Shown piece after piece: positions 1-9,539 of a stretch of DNA of 64,000 bases. Each line of letters begins with the position of its first letter. Position 1 is the stretch's first letter. The notes below the pieces were generated by a model. That model did not search any database. It was not told where the DNA came from and was given only the letters and a program-made list of their open reading frames with translations. The stretch is from NCBI GenBank assembly GCA_016707205.1, contig JADJHZ010000001.1, positions 186,001-250,000 of the forward strand. Reading direction: 5' to 3'. This DNA is from Haliscomenobacter sp. GTDB lineage: Bacteria; Bacteroidota; Bacteroidia; Chitinophagales; Saprospiraceae. Both the position numbers and the translations under genes were made by a program.

Positions 1-30
1 CTAATTGTTGAGGGTGTTTTTAAAAAATAA

Positions 31-180
31 TTCGCTTTGGTGGGCATTGTCCTTGTTGATTTTGTGGTAGGAATCCGCTATTTTATGCAAAAAAAGATGC
101 GTCATTCTAACCCCTTACTTTTTCTGGCCGTAGAAGGAGAGCTCCGGGAGTTGTATGACCAATTACTAAATAAGCGCTAA
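31..180 (+). CDS. C-terminal part of an unrecognised small membrane protein
   Basis: An open frame runs from a stop at 28-30 to TAA at 178-180. It holds one hydrophobic stretch (around VGIVLVDFVVGI) followed by a basic, helical tail ending in ELYDQLLNKR. I do not recognise it. A second hydrophobic stretch in another frame just upstream (bases 2-70) could be the continuation of the same protein broken by a 1-base indel, as happens repeatedly in this window. It lies directly before dnaG on the same strand with a 9-base gap. No function is proposed. Confidence 0.3.
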   Translation, partial: FALVGIVLVDFVVGIRYFMQKKMRHSNPLLFLAVEGELRELYDQLLNKR

Positions 181-189
181 GCTCATTCA

Positions 190-2144
190 TTGATTCTTCA
201 GAAAAGCATTCAGGAAGTTATTGAGGCGTCCAAAATTGAAGAGGTCGTAGGCGATTTCGTCAACCTCCGCCGGCGCGGCGTCAATCTGGCAGGGCTGTGT
301 CCTTTTCACCACGAAAAGACGCCTTCTTTTTATGTGTCTCCCGCCAAAAATATCTTCAAATGCTTTGGCTGTGCCAAGGGCGGCACTCCGGTCCAGTTCG
401 TCATGGAGCACGAAAACCTGAGCTTCCCCGACGCTATCCGTTACCTGGCCCGAAAATACAAGATCGAGCTGGAAGAAACAGAAGCCACCCCGGAAGTATT
501 GGAAGAGCAGCAGCTCGTCGAGAGCCTGTATCTGGTCAATCAGTTCGCCTCCCAATTTTTTCAGGACCAGCTCGTCCTCACCGACAAGGGAAAACCATTG
601 GGCTGGCCTATTTTAAACATCGGGGATTTAAGGAGGAAACCATCCGCAAGTTTGGGCTGGGTTTTGCGCCGGAAACCGGAGACGCCCTCACCCGCCTGGC
701 GGTCGAAAAGGGATACAGCATCGATTTGCTGCGCAGCCTGGGGCTTTGTTCCTCCAGCGACCGGGATTTTTTTCGCAACCGGGTAATGTTCCCTATCCAC
801 AACCTGAGCGGAAAAGTAATCGCCTTTGCAGGCCGGATCATGAACAAGGATCCCAAAGCGCCCAAGTACATCAACTCCCCCGAAACCGACATCTACCAGA
901 AGAGCAAAGTCCTCTTCGGCGCTTTTCAGGCGAAAACCGCCATCCGGAAAGAGGATGCCTGCTTTCTGGTAGAAGGCTATACCGACGTAATCTCCCTCCA
1001 TCAGAACGGCATCGAAAACGTCGTAGCTTCTTCGGGGACGTCCCTCACCATCGGCCAAATCCGCCTGATCAAGCGCTTTTCCAACAACCTGGTCATTCTG
1101 TACGACGGCGATCAGGCGGGAGTCCGGGCGGCGCTGAGGGGATTGGATCTGGCCCTGGAAGAAGATATGGCGGTCCGGGTGGTTATTCTGCCCGATGGGG
1201 AAGACCCCGATTCCTTTGTGCAAAAAGCAGGGAAAGAGGACTTTGCCGACTTCATCAAAAAAAATGCGCAGGATATTATCCAGCTGGAAGCGGGTATTTT
1301 ACTTCAGCAATCCGCCAATGATCCTACAAAACGGGCGGAAATGATCGGGCATATAGCCCACACGATTTCCAGAGTCAAAAACCCCATCCGAAGGGATGAA
1401 TACATTCGCAATGTTCGGGAATTGCTTCAGGTGGATGAAGGCAAGCTCGTGCTGGAAATAAACCGAATCCTTCATAAGGAAGTGGAAAAGTTCGCCCATC
1501 GGCAAGAGCTGGAGTCCCGGGGCGCCCCGGCATCAACCGAACATGGGGCAGATACCACCGCCCCCGGCGCGTCGGAAAAGGTTATTTCTCAGGAATTTGG
1601 CGATGGCTACCAGGAAAAAGATATCGCCCGCCTGCTGATCACCGCCGGAAACAAGCGCTTTGACTCTGAAGAGGAACTTTCGGTGGCGGAATACGTGTTG
1701 ATGAATATCGAAGACGTGCTCGCGGAATTTGACCAGCCGCTATACAAGCAAGTGGTAGAGATCACTTATCAACTGGTCTCAGACAAAAAAGAAGTTACCC
1801 TGGATTTCTTCCTCCATCACCCGGAGGAATCCATCCGGCAATTGGCCATCAACGTGAGCTCCTCGCCCTACGAATACAGCGAAAATTGGGAAAAACGCCA
1901 CGATATCGGTTTGTCGCAGAATCCCCCGGAAGAAAACCACCGAAAGGATGCGGAAAACCTCATCAAGCGGTTTAAACTCCGCAAAATCCGGCGCTTCAAA
2001 GAACGCAATGCCATGAAAATGAAGAGTTTATTACAGGACAATGGACCAGAGGAAGAGATTCAAGCCTGCATGCAACTCCATCTCAAGCTCAAAGAAATCG
2101 AAACCCAGCTGGCTAAAGACCTGGGCACCGTGGTGCTGAAATGA
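190..2144 (+). CDS. dnaG: DNA primase DnaG, with a -1 frame break near 588-594
   Basis: This primase makes RNA primers at the replication fork. The protein starts at a TTG (190); the MILQKSIQEV start fits the family. A CHC2 zinc finger uses C37, H40, C58 and C61. The Toprim catalytic core shows VEGYTDVISL, a DGDQAG acidic motif and DPDSF, followed by the helicase-binding C-terminus. The first frame runs to a stop at 784-786 (198 aa), while the remaining protein lies in the -1 frame. The join falls in GGGAAAA (588-594), giving KGKTIGLAYFK, the expected sequence. The joined product is about 651 aa, normal for DnaG. The likeliest cause is one base missing from a homopolymer. The run is also a correctly phased slippery heptamer, so real frameshifting cannot be excluded. 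Confidence 0.93.
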
Positions 2145-2207
2145 ATTCAGGCGGAAACCTTTCTTCTTTTTCACTGTTTTTTTCGCAGAATTTAAGTTTT
2201 TACAGGT

Positions 2208-3542
2208 ATGGGACTCTCCATCTTCTGGTTTCGGCGCGACTTGCGCTTGTCCGATAACCGGGGGCTTTACGAAGCGCTTCAGGGGCCGAACCCGGTTCTT
2301 CCTTTGTTTATTTTCGACACCGACATCCTCAATGCTCTACCTTCCAGGCAGGACGCCCGCGTTGTTTTTATTTACAGGGAACTGGAGCGGCTGCAAAAGG
2401 AACTGGAGGTTGCCGGATCAGGTTTATACGTAGCGTATGGCAAGCCCAAGGAGGTGTGGAAAGCCTTGTTTGACACCTTCCCGATTACTTCTGTTTATAC
2501 CAACCGCGATTACGAACCTTATGCCCTCCAGAGGGATCTGGAAGTGATGGAATTTCTCGGGAGCAAAGGAATTCCCTTCCATGCGTTCAAAGACCACGTG
2601 ATTTTTGAAGAATTAGAGGTAGCTAAAGGAGATGGCAGCCCGTATACGGTATTTACTCCTTATAGTAAGGCATGGAAAGAACGCGCTCAAAAGGACATAA
2701 CCGCTTTTGCCCATTACCCTTCGGAGTCGTTGGCCCGCCGCTTTTTCCCTACGCCGCCATTCCCTATGCCCTCCTGGGAAACCTTGGGGTTTCAGCCAGG
2801 GGCGTTTACTTTTCCCGATCGGGTGGTTTCGGAGAAGCGCATACGGGCTTATGGAGAAACCAGGGATTTCCCCTCAATGGAGGAAGGAACCAGCCGCTTG
2901 GGAATCCACTTCCGGTTTGGAACGCTCAGCATCCGGGAAAAAGCGCGAAAAGCGTGGAGTTTGAATGACACCTACCTGAACGAATTGATTTGGAGGGATT
3001 TCTATTCTATGATCCTGGCCAATTTCCCCAGGGTGGAAAAACGCGCTTTTCGACCGGAATACGATAGCATTGACTGGCTGAATAACGAACAAGATTTCGA
3101 AAAATGGAAAACAGGCACAACGGGTTACCCGTTGGTCGATGCAGGCATGCGGCAGCTAAATGCCACCGGGTATATGCACAACCGGGTGCGCATGGTAGTG
3201 GCCAGTTTTCTTTCCAAACATTTGCTCATTGACTGGAGGTGGGGAGAACCGTATTTTGCCGAAAAGCTCCTCGATTTTGACCTCGCCAGCAATAATGGGG
3301 GTTGGCAATGGGCGGCAGGGTGCGGCACCGACGCGGCGCCATATTTTCGCATTTTCAACCCTACGGCCCAGCAAGCCAAATTTGATTCAAACGAGATATA
3401 CATCCGAAAATGGATACCCGAGTTCGGAACTCCTGCTTACCCGCCGCCCATGGTTGAACATGGGTTTGCCCGATCGCGTTGCCTGGAAGCCTATAAAGCC
3501 GGGATCGAATTGGGCAAAAAGAAATTTTCAGGCACCAGGTAA
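2208..3542 (+). CDS. phrB: Deoxyribodipyrimidine photolyase
   Basis: This FAD- and light-dependent enzyme splits cyclobutane pyrimidine dimers. The 444-residue protein has an N-terminal antenna-binding Rossmann domain beginning FWFRRDLRLSDNRGL. A C-terminal helical FAD-binding domain carries WRDFYSMIL, GYPLVDAGMRQL, MHNRVRMVVASFL, the FAD-contacting block around LDFDLASNNGGWQW, and a YFRIFNPTAQ tail. The tryptophans expected for electron transfer to FAD are present in the GGWQW region. The length and motif order match class I CPD photolyases; a cryptochrome role is less likely. It follows dnaG by 63 bases on the same strand and converges with coaE, 3 bases away. Confidence 0.95.
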   Translation: MGLSIFWFRRDLRLSDNRGLYEALQGPNPVLPLFIFDTDILNALPSRQDARVVFIYRELERLQKELEVAGSGLYVAYGKPKEVWKALFDTFPITSVYTNRDYEPYALQRDLEVMEFLGSKGIPFHAFKDHVIFEELEVAKGDGSPYTVFTPYSKAWKERAQKDITAFAHYPSESLARRFFPTPPFPMPSWETLGFQPGAFTFPDRVVSEKRIRAYGETRDFPSMEEGTSRLGIHFRFGTLSIREKARKAWSLNDTYLNELIWRDFYSMILANFPRVEKRAFRPEYDSIDWLNNEQDFEKWKTGTTGYPLVDAGMRQLNATGYMHNRVRMVVASFLSKHLLIDWRWGEPYFAEKLLDFDLASNNGGWQWAAGCGTDAAPYFRIFNPTAQQAKFDSNEIYIRKWIPEFGTPAYPPPMVEHGFARSRCLEAYKAGIELGKKKFSGTR

Positions 3543-3545
3543 ACG

Positions 3546-4151
3546 CTAACTTATCATCGCTTTCGCCGCTTCAACAAGCCCTTGATGGATAGCAATGACC
3601 TGGGGAATGAGTAATCGCTGCCCATCGTTATAAATAACATAATCCGCTTTCCTGACTTTATCCTCCTCCGGCATCTGCCGGTCGATACGCTCCTGCACTG
3701 CTTGCCTGGGTACGCCGTCGCGGTCCATGACCCTCTTGATCCTCAGTTCCAAAGGGGCCGTCACTACGATGGTTTTGTCCAATAAGAGATAGCTCCCGCT
3801 TTCAAATAAAAGCGCCGCCTCCTTCAGGGTGTAGGGGCAGTCCGTTTGCCGGTCCTGCCAATCGAACCCATCCTGCGCTACAGCCGGGTGCACCAGGGCG
3901 TTTAGTTGGCTCAGCAACTCAGGATTTCCAAAAACTTTTCCGGATATCCAGGATCGGTTTAGCTTGCCCTCCCCGGTATAGGCTTCCTGGCCTAACAGTC
4001 CAAGAATGCCCTGCACAAGGGACGCTTGATGCTCCATAAGCCATTTGGCCCGCTCGTCCGCATAATAAACGGGGATGCCCAAAATTTCAAAAATTTTGCA
4101 AACCGTTGTTTTACCGCTGCCTATACCTCCTGTAATCCCAACATGGAGCAT
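3546..4151 (-). CDS. coaE: Dephospho-CoA kinase
   Basis: It catalyses the last step of coenzyme A synthesis, phosphorylating the 3'-hydroxyl of dephospho-CoA. The P-loop GGIGSGKTT lies at the N-terminus. The lid region follows (around MDRDGVPRQAVQERIDRQM), and the family core includes LVHPAV and LLFESG. I chose the ATG at 4149-4151 because AAGGAAGG sits just upstream and the protein then begins MLHVGITGG, as the family does (201 aa). A TTG at 4172 would add seven unlikely residues. It converges with photolyase and is divergent from the nuclease gene. Confidence 0.93.
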   Translation of the reverse strand: MLHVGITGGIGSGKTTVCKIFEILGIPVYYADERAKWLMEHQASLVQGILGLLGQEAYTGEGKLNRSWISGKVFGNPELLSQLNALVHPAVAQDGFDWQDRQTDCPYTLKEAALLFESGSYLLLDKTIVVTAPLELRIKRVMDRDGVPRQAVQERIDRQMPEEDKVRKADYVIYNDGQRLLIPQVIAIHQGLVEAAKAMIS

Positions 4152-4215
4152 AACCCTTCCTTTTTCCCGCAATTTAGTATTTTTGCATGGCAGCGCATGC
4201 TTGCTGCATTATCCT

Positions 4216-5139
4216 ATGGCTAAATTCAGAACGAACCACAAGCCTGCCGGCGGAAAAGGCGGCAATATCGCCCGAGTGGGTATTTTCGCGGTGATCCTAG
4301 GTGGCATGCTATGGGCTTATAACCTGTTTACCGGAAAAAACCCTTCGCTTCATCAAAATCCTACCAATGAGGTAATCTATCCGGGAGATCAACCGGCGGA
4401 GGAGGAGTTTTACCTGCCAGCGTCCAAAACAGGGAAAGAACAAATCGTCCGGCATACGTATTACACCCTATCCTACAATGAAACGCACGAACAAGCAGAT
4501 TGGGTGGCTTATGTACTGACCCGGGAACGCCTACAAAAAGAATGGGTGGAGCGGCCCGACCGGTTCGAGTCCGACCCCCTGGTGAAAACCGGATCCGCAG
4601 AATGGTACGATTACAAAGGCTCGGGCTACGACCGGGGGCACCTTGTGCCCGCAGCCGACATGGCCTTCAGCGCCAAAGCGATAAACGAAACCTTTCTGAT
4701 GAGCAATATCAGTCCTCAGGCAAGGGATTTCAACACGGGCATTTGGAAAGAATTAGAAGAATTGGTCAGAGATTGGGCCAAGCAGAATAAAAAACTGTAT
4801 GTTGTTACTGGTCCCGTGCTGACAGAGGCGCCAAAAGGGAAAATTGGAGAAAGCGGGGTGAGCATTCCCAGGGCCTATTTTAAAGTCTTGCTGGATCTTT
4901 CCGAACCAAATGAAAAAGGCATCGCGTTCGTTATTCCCAATGAAGTAAGCTACGAACCATTGTATAAATTCGCCGTCAGCATTGACGAGGCGGAGAAGAA
5001 GACGGGCTTTGATTTTTTTCCTGAACTGATGACCACCGATTTGGAAGCCAACATCGAGAAATCGTTCAACCTGGACCTCTGGCCCTTCAGCAAGCAAAAA
5101 CACGATCTCCGGGTAAATAATTGGAATAAACAGCAATAG
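4216..5139 (+). CDS. Membrane-anchored DNA/RNA non-specific endonuclease
   Basis: This is a beta-beta-alpha-metal (NucA/Serratia-type) nuclease. Residues about 21-37 form one N-terminal membrane segment, so the catalytic domain should sit in the periplasm or outside. The active-site motif YDRGHLVPAADM is intact, with His142 as the general base. The metal-binding region around LMSNISPQ..FNTGIW and the downstream strand VVTGPVL are also family hallmarks. The product is 307 aa from the ATG at 4216; longer frames would run antisense into coaE. It probably digests extracellular nucleic acid for nutrients. The next gene starts 9 bases after its stop. Confidence 0.88.
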   Translation: MAKFRTNHKPAGGKGGNIARVGIFAVILGGMLWAYNLFTGKNPSLHQNPTNEVIYPGDQPAEEEFYLPASKTGKEQIVRHTYYTLSYNETHEQADWVAYVLTRERLQKEWVERPDRFESDPLVKTGSAEWYDYKGSGYDRGHLVPAADMAFSAKAINETFLMSNISPQARDFNTGIWKELEELVRDWAKQNKKLYVVTGPVLTEAPKGKIGESGVSIPRAYFKVLLDLSEPNEKGIAFVIPNEVSYEPLYKFAVSIDEAEKKTGFDFFPELMTTDLEANIEKSFNLDLWPFSKQKHDLRVNNWNKQQ

Positions 5140-5148
5140 AACAATACC

Positions 5149-6711
5149 ATGAGTAAGCGCGAAAAATTTATTGAAGACCTTACGGCCGGCTACACCTTCA
5201 AAGGTTCCTCTATTTTCCTTGGCGCGCCCATGCTGGAAGGGGAGTGCTTGCCACAGGCTCCAGTGAAAGCGCCGTTGAAAATGTTCAACCGCCACGGACT
5301 GATTAGCGGAGCTACGGGCACCGGGAAAACCAAAACACTTCAGGTAATCGCCGAACAGCTTTCCTCCAATGGGGTCCCGGTTCTGTTAATGGATATTAAG
5401 GGCGACTTAAGCGGAATCGCAGTGGCAGGCGCTTCTAACCCCAAAATCGAAGAGCGGCATCAGAAGATTGGTCATCCCTTTACTGCAGCGGGCAACCAGG
5501 TGGAGTTTCTATCGCTTTCCGGCGAACCGGGCGTGTGCTTGCGCGCTACCGTTACCGAATTTGGTCCGGTCTTGTTTTCCCGGCTCATGGAACTGTCGGA
5601 TGCGCAGAGTGGGATACTGGCAGCCATTTTCCAATATTGCGACGATCAGGATATACCCCTGGTAGATCTGGAAGATTTGCGCAAAACCATTCAATATATT
5701 ACCGGCCCGGGGAAGGAGGAAATTGAAGAAAAATACGGCGCCATGTCCACCGTTTCTGCCGGGACCATTTTGCGAAAGATCGTCGAGTTGGAACAACAAG
5801 GCGCATCCAAGTTTTTTGGCGAGCCTTCTTTTGACGTAGAGGATCTTTGCCGCTTCGACGATCAGGGTAGGGGAGTGATTTCCATTGTGCGGTTGACGGA
5901 CATTCAAGACCGGCCCAAACTCTTCTCCACGTTTATGCTCCAGTTGCTGGCTGAAATTTACAGCACCTTCCCGGAAGAGGGCGACCCCGATATTCCCAAG
6001 CTGGTGTTGTTCATCGACGAAGCCCACTTGGTCTTTAATCAGGCAACCGATGCGCTGCTGGATCAGATCGAGGTCATCATGAAACTCATCCGTTCCAAAG
6101 GAGTCGGTGTTTTTTTTGTGACCCAAAATCCAATCGATGTTCCCGATGTCGTTCTCAGCCAGTTGGGTATGAAAGTCCAGCATGCCCTCCGGGCATTTAC
6201 GGCTAAAGACCGCAAAGCCATCAAACTCGCTGCGGAAAATTTCCCGATTACGGAGTATTATACGGTCGACGAACTGCTTACCCAACTGGGCACCGGGGAG
6301 GCTTTAGTTACCGTTCTAAACGAAAAGGGGATTCCTACTCCGCTTGCCTACACCATGCTCCGCGCCCCTCAATCCAGAATGGACATTCTTACCGAAGGGG
6401 AATTAGACGGGTTGATCCGAAAGTCCAGGCTGGTTTCCAAATACGCTCAACCGGAGGACAGGGAGAGCGCCAAGGAGATCCTGCACCGCAAAATGGATTT
6501 TATGCGGGAATCCGAGGAGGTGGAATCCAGAAAAAAAGAACTGGAAAAAGCAAGTAAAGCTTCAAGCCGCACCAGCCGGGGAGAAAAAAGTTTCATCGAC
6601 GACCTGATCAATAACCCTACCACACGGCAGGTAACCCGAACCGTTGCCAGAGAGTTGACCAGAGGTCTGCTTTCGGTGCTTGGGGTCAAAAGTTCCAGCA
6701 GGCGGCGGTAG
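5149..6711 (+). CDS. HerA-like ATPase of the DUF853 (YjgR) family
   Basis: This 520-residue cytosolic FtsK/HerA-superfamily ATPase has Walker A GATGTGKT at residues 54-61 and Walker B LVLFIDEAH near residue 287. The sensor region reads GVGVFFVTQNP, and a DUF853-type core follows (LTQLGTGEALVTVL). The C-terminus is a charged coiled coil followed by a basic tail ending SSRRR. The biological substrate of this family is not settled; DNA or membrane-related NTPase roles have been suggested. It lies close behind the nuclease gene and may share its transcript. Confidence 0.87.
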   Translation: MSKREKFIEDLTAGYTFKGSSIFLGAPMLEGECLPQAPVKAPLKMFNRHGLISGATGTGKTKTLQVIAEQLSSNGVPVLLMDIKGDLSGIAVAGASNPKIEERHQKIGHPFTAAGNQVEFLSLSGEPGVCLRATVTEFGPVLFSRLMELSDAQSGILAAIFQYCDDQDIPLVDLEDLRKTIQYITGPGKEEIEEKYGAMSTVSAGTILRKIVELEQQGASKFFGEPSFDVEDLCRFDDQGRGVISIVRLTDIQDRPKLFSTFMLQLLAEIYSTFPEEGDPDIPKLVLFIDEAHLVFNQATDALLDQIEVIMKLIRSKGVGVFFVTQNPIDVPDVVLSQLGMKVQHALRAFTAKDRKAIKLAAENFPITEYYTVDELLTQLGTGEALVTVLNEKGIPTPLAYTMLRAPQSRMDILTEGELDGLIRKSRLVSKYAQPEDRESAKEILHRKMDFMRESEEVESRKKELEKASKASSRTSRGEKSFIDDLINNPTTRQVTRTVARELTRGLLSVLGVKSSSRRR

Positions 6712-6729
6712 AAAATAGTTCCTTAAAGT

Positions 6730-7311
6730 CTATTTATTCTTTTCCGGCATTTTAAACTCTTTCTGGAAGGTAGCCCAGGGCTTGCGCTGGTATTCGTCGG
6801 AGCCTATATACATGAGAATAGGCAACAGCTCTTCCGCTGATTTAAACCCGGAGATCGGCTGAATAACCTCTTCGTCTTCAGATAGGAAAACCAACGCAGG
6901 GAAGCTGATTCGTCCGTTGAGCAGTTCGGCTGCCAAGGCGTTGTAACTTCGGTCTCCAACCCGCGCATAGCCGTATTTTTTTCCCCTAAAGAGGATTTCT
7001 TCCTTTTGCTCGGCATTGAGTTTCACCAAATTAAAGTGCTCGTTCATATATTTTGCCACCACGGGGTTGGCAAAGGTTTCGGTGTCCATCCGTTTGCACC
7101 AGGAACACCACTCGGTATAAATGCTGATCAGGACTTTTTTCTTTCCACCAGGCTCGCTGGCTTGATAAGACTGCCAGGAGGACCAGTTTAGAGCGGAAGT
7201 AGGCGTATTAACCTGGCCTTTGGGGAAAAAGTTATGCTGCTGAGCGTAATTTGCTAAGGGAGAAAAACAGAAGAAGATTACTCCTGCAAGGAAAGCGATA
7301 GTTTGGCGCAT
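6730..7311 (-). CDS. Exported thioredoxin-fold protein with a CSWC active site
   Basis: A signal peptide (MRQTIAFLAGVIFFCFSP..) is followed by a thioredoxin-like domain. It carries EWCSWCKRMD, a CxxC redox pair typical of periplasmic thioredoxin and DUF255-type proteins. A cis-Pro-like element (ISFPALVFL) lies downstream. The likely role is disulfide reduction or isomerisation in the periplasm. I chose the ATG at 7309-7311 (193 aa) because the signal peptide begins there; an in-frame ATG at 7344 would add eleven residues before it. It converges with the HerA-like ATPase. Confidence 0.82.
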   Translation of the reverse strand: MRQTIAFLAGVIFFCFSPLANYAQQHNFFPKGQVNTPTSALNWSSWQSYQASEPGGKKKVLISIYTEWCSWCKRMDTETFANPVVAKYMNEHFNLVKLNAEQKEEILFRGKKYGYARVGDRSYNALAAELLNGRISFPALVFLSEDEEVIQPISGFKSAEELLPILMYIGSDEYQRKPWATFQKEFKMPEKNK

Positions 7312-7418
7312 ATATAGATTGTTTTCCGGAACAATTAATTTCATCTAATAAACACATTCCTGTCCAAGCCTATGCTATCGGAAAGGGATTTTAAAGCAAG
7401 TTTAACGATTGTGAAAAT

Positions 7419-8488
7419 TCAGGCAGGAATGCGATTCCGGTAATAGAGCAGTCTGTCGGCGCCAAGGGTTTCTTCGCGCGCGCAGGGAACAGGGATACGG
7501 GGGGCAGGGAGCCCGTCCTGGATAAACGCCGTTTTGCTTTGGAATACCCATGCTTCGTCCCACAGCCCCAGCCGGATAAAGGAATTCAGGGTTTGGGCGC
7601 CCCCCTCTGCCAGAACGATTCCGATATTGCGGGAGGCGAGCTGAGCCAGAACCGCAGGAATGAGTTCCTCCTTCTCCGGATCGATGGAAACACAGGTTAC
7701 CCCTGGTGGCAAGCCGATGGACGGCCTTTTTGATGAATGAATGTATAGCGTAGGAGTCCCTCCCTGAAAAAGGTTCAGGGATGCGGGAAGTTCGGTATTC
7801 AGGCTGATGACCGCTTTTACCGGCGATTTGCCAAAGTAATACCGGTTGTTCAATTCTGGATCATCTTTTAATGCAGTAGCCGCCCCAATCAAAATGGCAT
7901 CCGCTTCCATTCGAAGCCGGTGGGTCAGTCTGCGGGAGTAAGCGCTACTGATCCAGTACCGGACGTTCTCCGCAGGGGCCATCAGCCCATGCTGCGTTTC
8001 TGCCCATTTTAGAACCACGTACGGCCTTTTGGCCTGAACGAAGATTCTTCTGGCTCGAATAAGCTCTTCCCCTTCTTGCTGCAACAGCCCGGAGCGAACG
8101 TCCACTCCGCCGGCCCGGAGTACCTCAATGCCTTTGCCATTCACTCCTGGGGAAGGATCAATACACGATACGATTACTTTGGGGATTTGACTCGAAAGAA
8201 TAAGGTTGGTGCAAGGCGGCGTTTTGCCGTACACGCAACAGGGCTCCAGGGAGACATATAAGGTGCTTTCGCATAACCAGGCAGATCTTCCGGCGCCACG
8301 CTGGCTACCGCGCTGACCTCGGCATGCGCCTGCCCATATACGGCATGAAACCCCTCGCCGATAATCCGGCCCTCATATACGATTACCGCGCCCACCATCG
8401 GGTTGGGCGACACATGGCCCGCTCCAAGCCGGGCTAAATCAAAACAGCGCCGCATAAAAAGCGCATCGTCTTGACTAAATTCTATCAT
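7419..8488 (-). CDS. ribD: Bifunctional riboflavin biosynthesis protein RibD, frameshifted near 8267
   Basis: This is a fused pyrimidine deaminase and reductase of riboflavin synthesis. The N-terminal zinc deaminase carries HVSPNPMVGAVIV, the catalytic QAHAEV and, after the break, LEPCCVYGKTPPCT with its cysteine ligands. The C-terminal reductase domain carries RPYVVLKWAETQHG, ADAILIGAATALKDDPELNNR and VLAEGGAQTLNSF. The two frames join at a short A run (plus-strand TTT at 8267-8269), where adding one base restores GYAKSTLYVSLEPCC. The joined product is about 356 aa, the normal length. The break is probably a sequencing or assembly deletion rather than decay, because both halves are fully conserved. 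Confidence 0.93.
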
Positions 8489-8847
8489 TCTTAAGCGATT
8501 AAAGACGAAGGTACATGCGGGATTTGCCCAAATTCGATAAAAAATTATGGTGGAATTTAGGGAAAACCCAAAGATTTTTGAGGAAGTTTTTTTGTTTTTG
8601 TATTTTTATTGCGCCAATGATCGGGTTTGCCTCCAAGGATTGTGTTCGGATTGGCACTTTTCAGCTCTTTTCCCATTGAACATTTCGGATTTTAGCGAGC
8701 AGCTTTCGGTTTCTTACTTCCCCAGAAGACAGAACTGTTTTCAACCCATATACTTCAATTACTTGATTCGAACCGCCTCGAACCGCATTCGCTTTTTCGC
8801 GCTGCGGATACTTTTGTTTCGTTGAACACCTAAAAACCCACCGCCAA
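8489..8847 (+). other. Intergenic region without a convincing gene
   Basis: This 359-base gap separates the divergent ribD and AP2-domain genes. It holds an open frame (8547-8825) rich in Phe, Tyr and Ile, with no recognisable domain and no ribosome site. I read it as chance in AT-rich spacer. It should contain the ribD promoter and perhaps that of the downstream gene; no TAnnTTTG element stood out clearly. Confidence 0.5.
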
Positions 8848-9461
8848 GTGCTTTACAAGGTCAAATTAAAAAACGCAGAAGACAGCGTACTGTTGGACGA
8901 CAAAACGTACGAGTACCTGACAACGGATCCTTATCTGGTTAAAGTCGGCTTCATAAATAATTTACGCCGGCATTCCAGCGGATGTGCTGTTTTCCAGAAA
9001 ACCTGGAAAAAAGCGGACGGGGATATAAAACCGAAACCATCTATCTTCATAAGCTGATTGCGGAAAGGTTCCTCACCACGGATAAATCTTCAGAAAAAAA
9101 CCTCGTCGGAGCAAAAAACGGCAACAAGCTGGATTGCAGGCTGGAAAACCTGATCTATCGTTCCAGATCCGTCGCCAGCCGAAAACGCAAGACCAGCAGC
9201 AAAGTGGGATACACCGGAGTATACAAAGAAAACAACCGGTACCGTGCCGTTATTTCCATCAACCGCAAATCGGTCCACATTGGCATGTTCTCTACCGCCG
9301 AGGAAGCCGCGCTTGCTTACAATAAAATGTCCAGGAAACTCTACGGCGAAGAAGGAAAACTAAATGTGCTGAAAGCCCGGAAAAGCGATTTAGAAGAGGA
9401 ACATGCCGTGGTGATTCCCAAAAAACGCGGACGCAAGAAAAAAGAGGATACGGGGAAATAA
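8848..9461 (+). CDS. AP2 DNA-binding domain protein with a degenerate HNH-like N-terminal half, frameshifted near 9019
   Basis: It starts at GTG 8848. The first frame (MLYKVKLKNAEDSVLL...) joins the second at GGGG (9019-9022), where one missing base would give KKADGGYKTETIYLHKL. The joined product is about 204 aa. The middle resembles an HNH homing-endonuclease core (LHKLIAERFL ... GNKLDCRLENLIY), but the usual histidines before the NGNKLD element are replaced (NLVGAKNGNKLD), so nuclease activity is doubtful. Residues about 125-180 form an AP2/ERF-type domain (VGYTGVYKENNRYRAVI ... IGMFSTAEEAALAYN ... LYGEEGKLN). A basic tail, KKRGRKKK, follows. It may be a domesticated homing endonuclease acting as a DNA-binding regulator. 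Its target is unknown. Confidence 0.75.
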
Positions 9462-9539
9462 GCTTTGTTCCAGGTACTATTATTTGACTTCGAGGGGCCT
9501 GGTTTTATGCAGTCCATTCCCGCGCCTTCCTGCTTTCGC

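Noticed and set aside
4075..4215. Longer start for the nuclease gene
   Set aside because: It would run antisense through the coaE start; the ATG at 4216 gives a normal anchor and domain.
5509..6285. Long antisense open frame inside the HerA-like ATPase gene
   Set aside because: It is a shadow of a conserved coding strand; its translation has no domain features. The same reasoning applies to other long antisense frames, such as 24359-25129 and 55321-56115.
8547..8825. Open frame of 92 codons in the ribD/AP2 spacer
   Set aside because: Composition is AT-driven (Phe, Tyr, Ile), with no domain, ribosome site or promoter.
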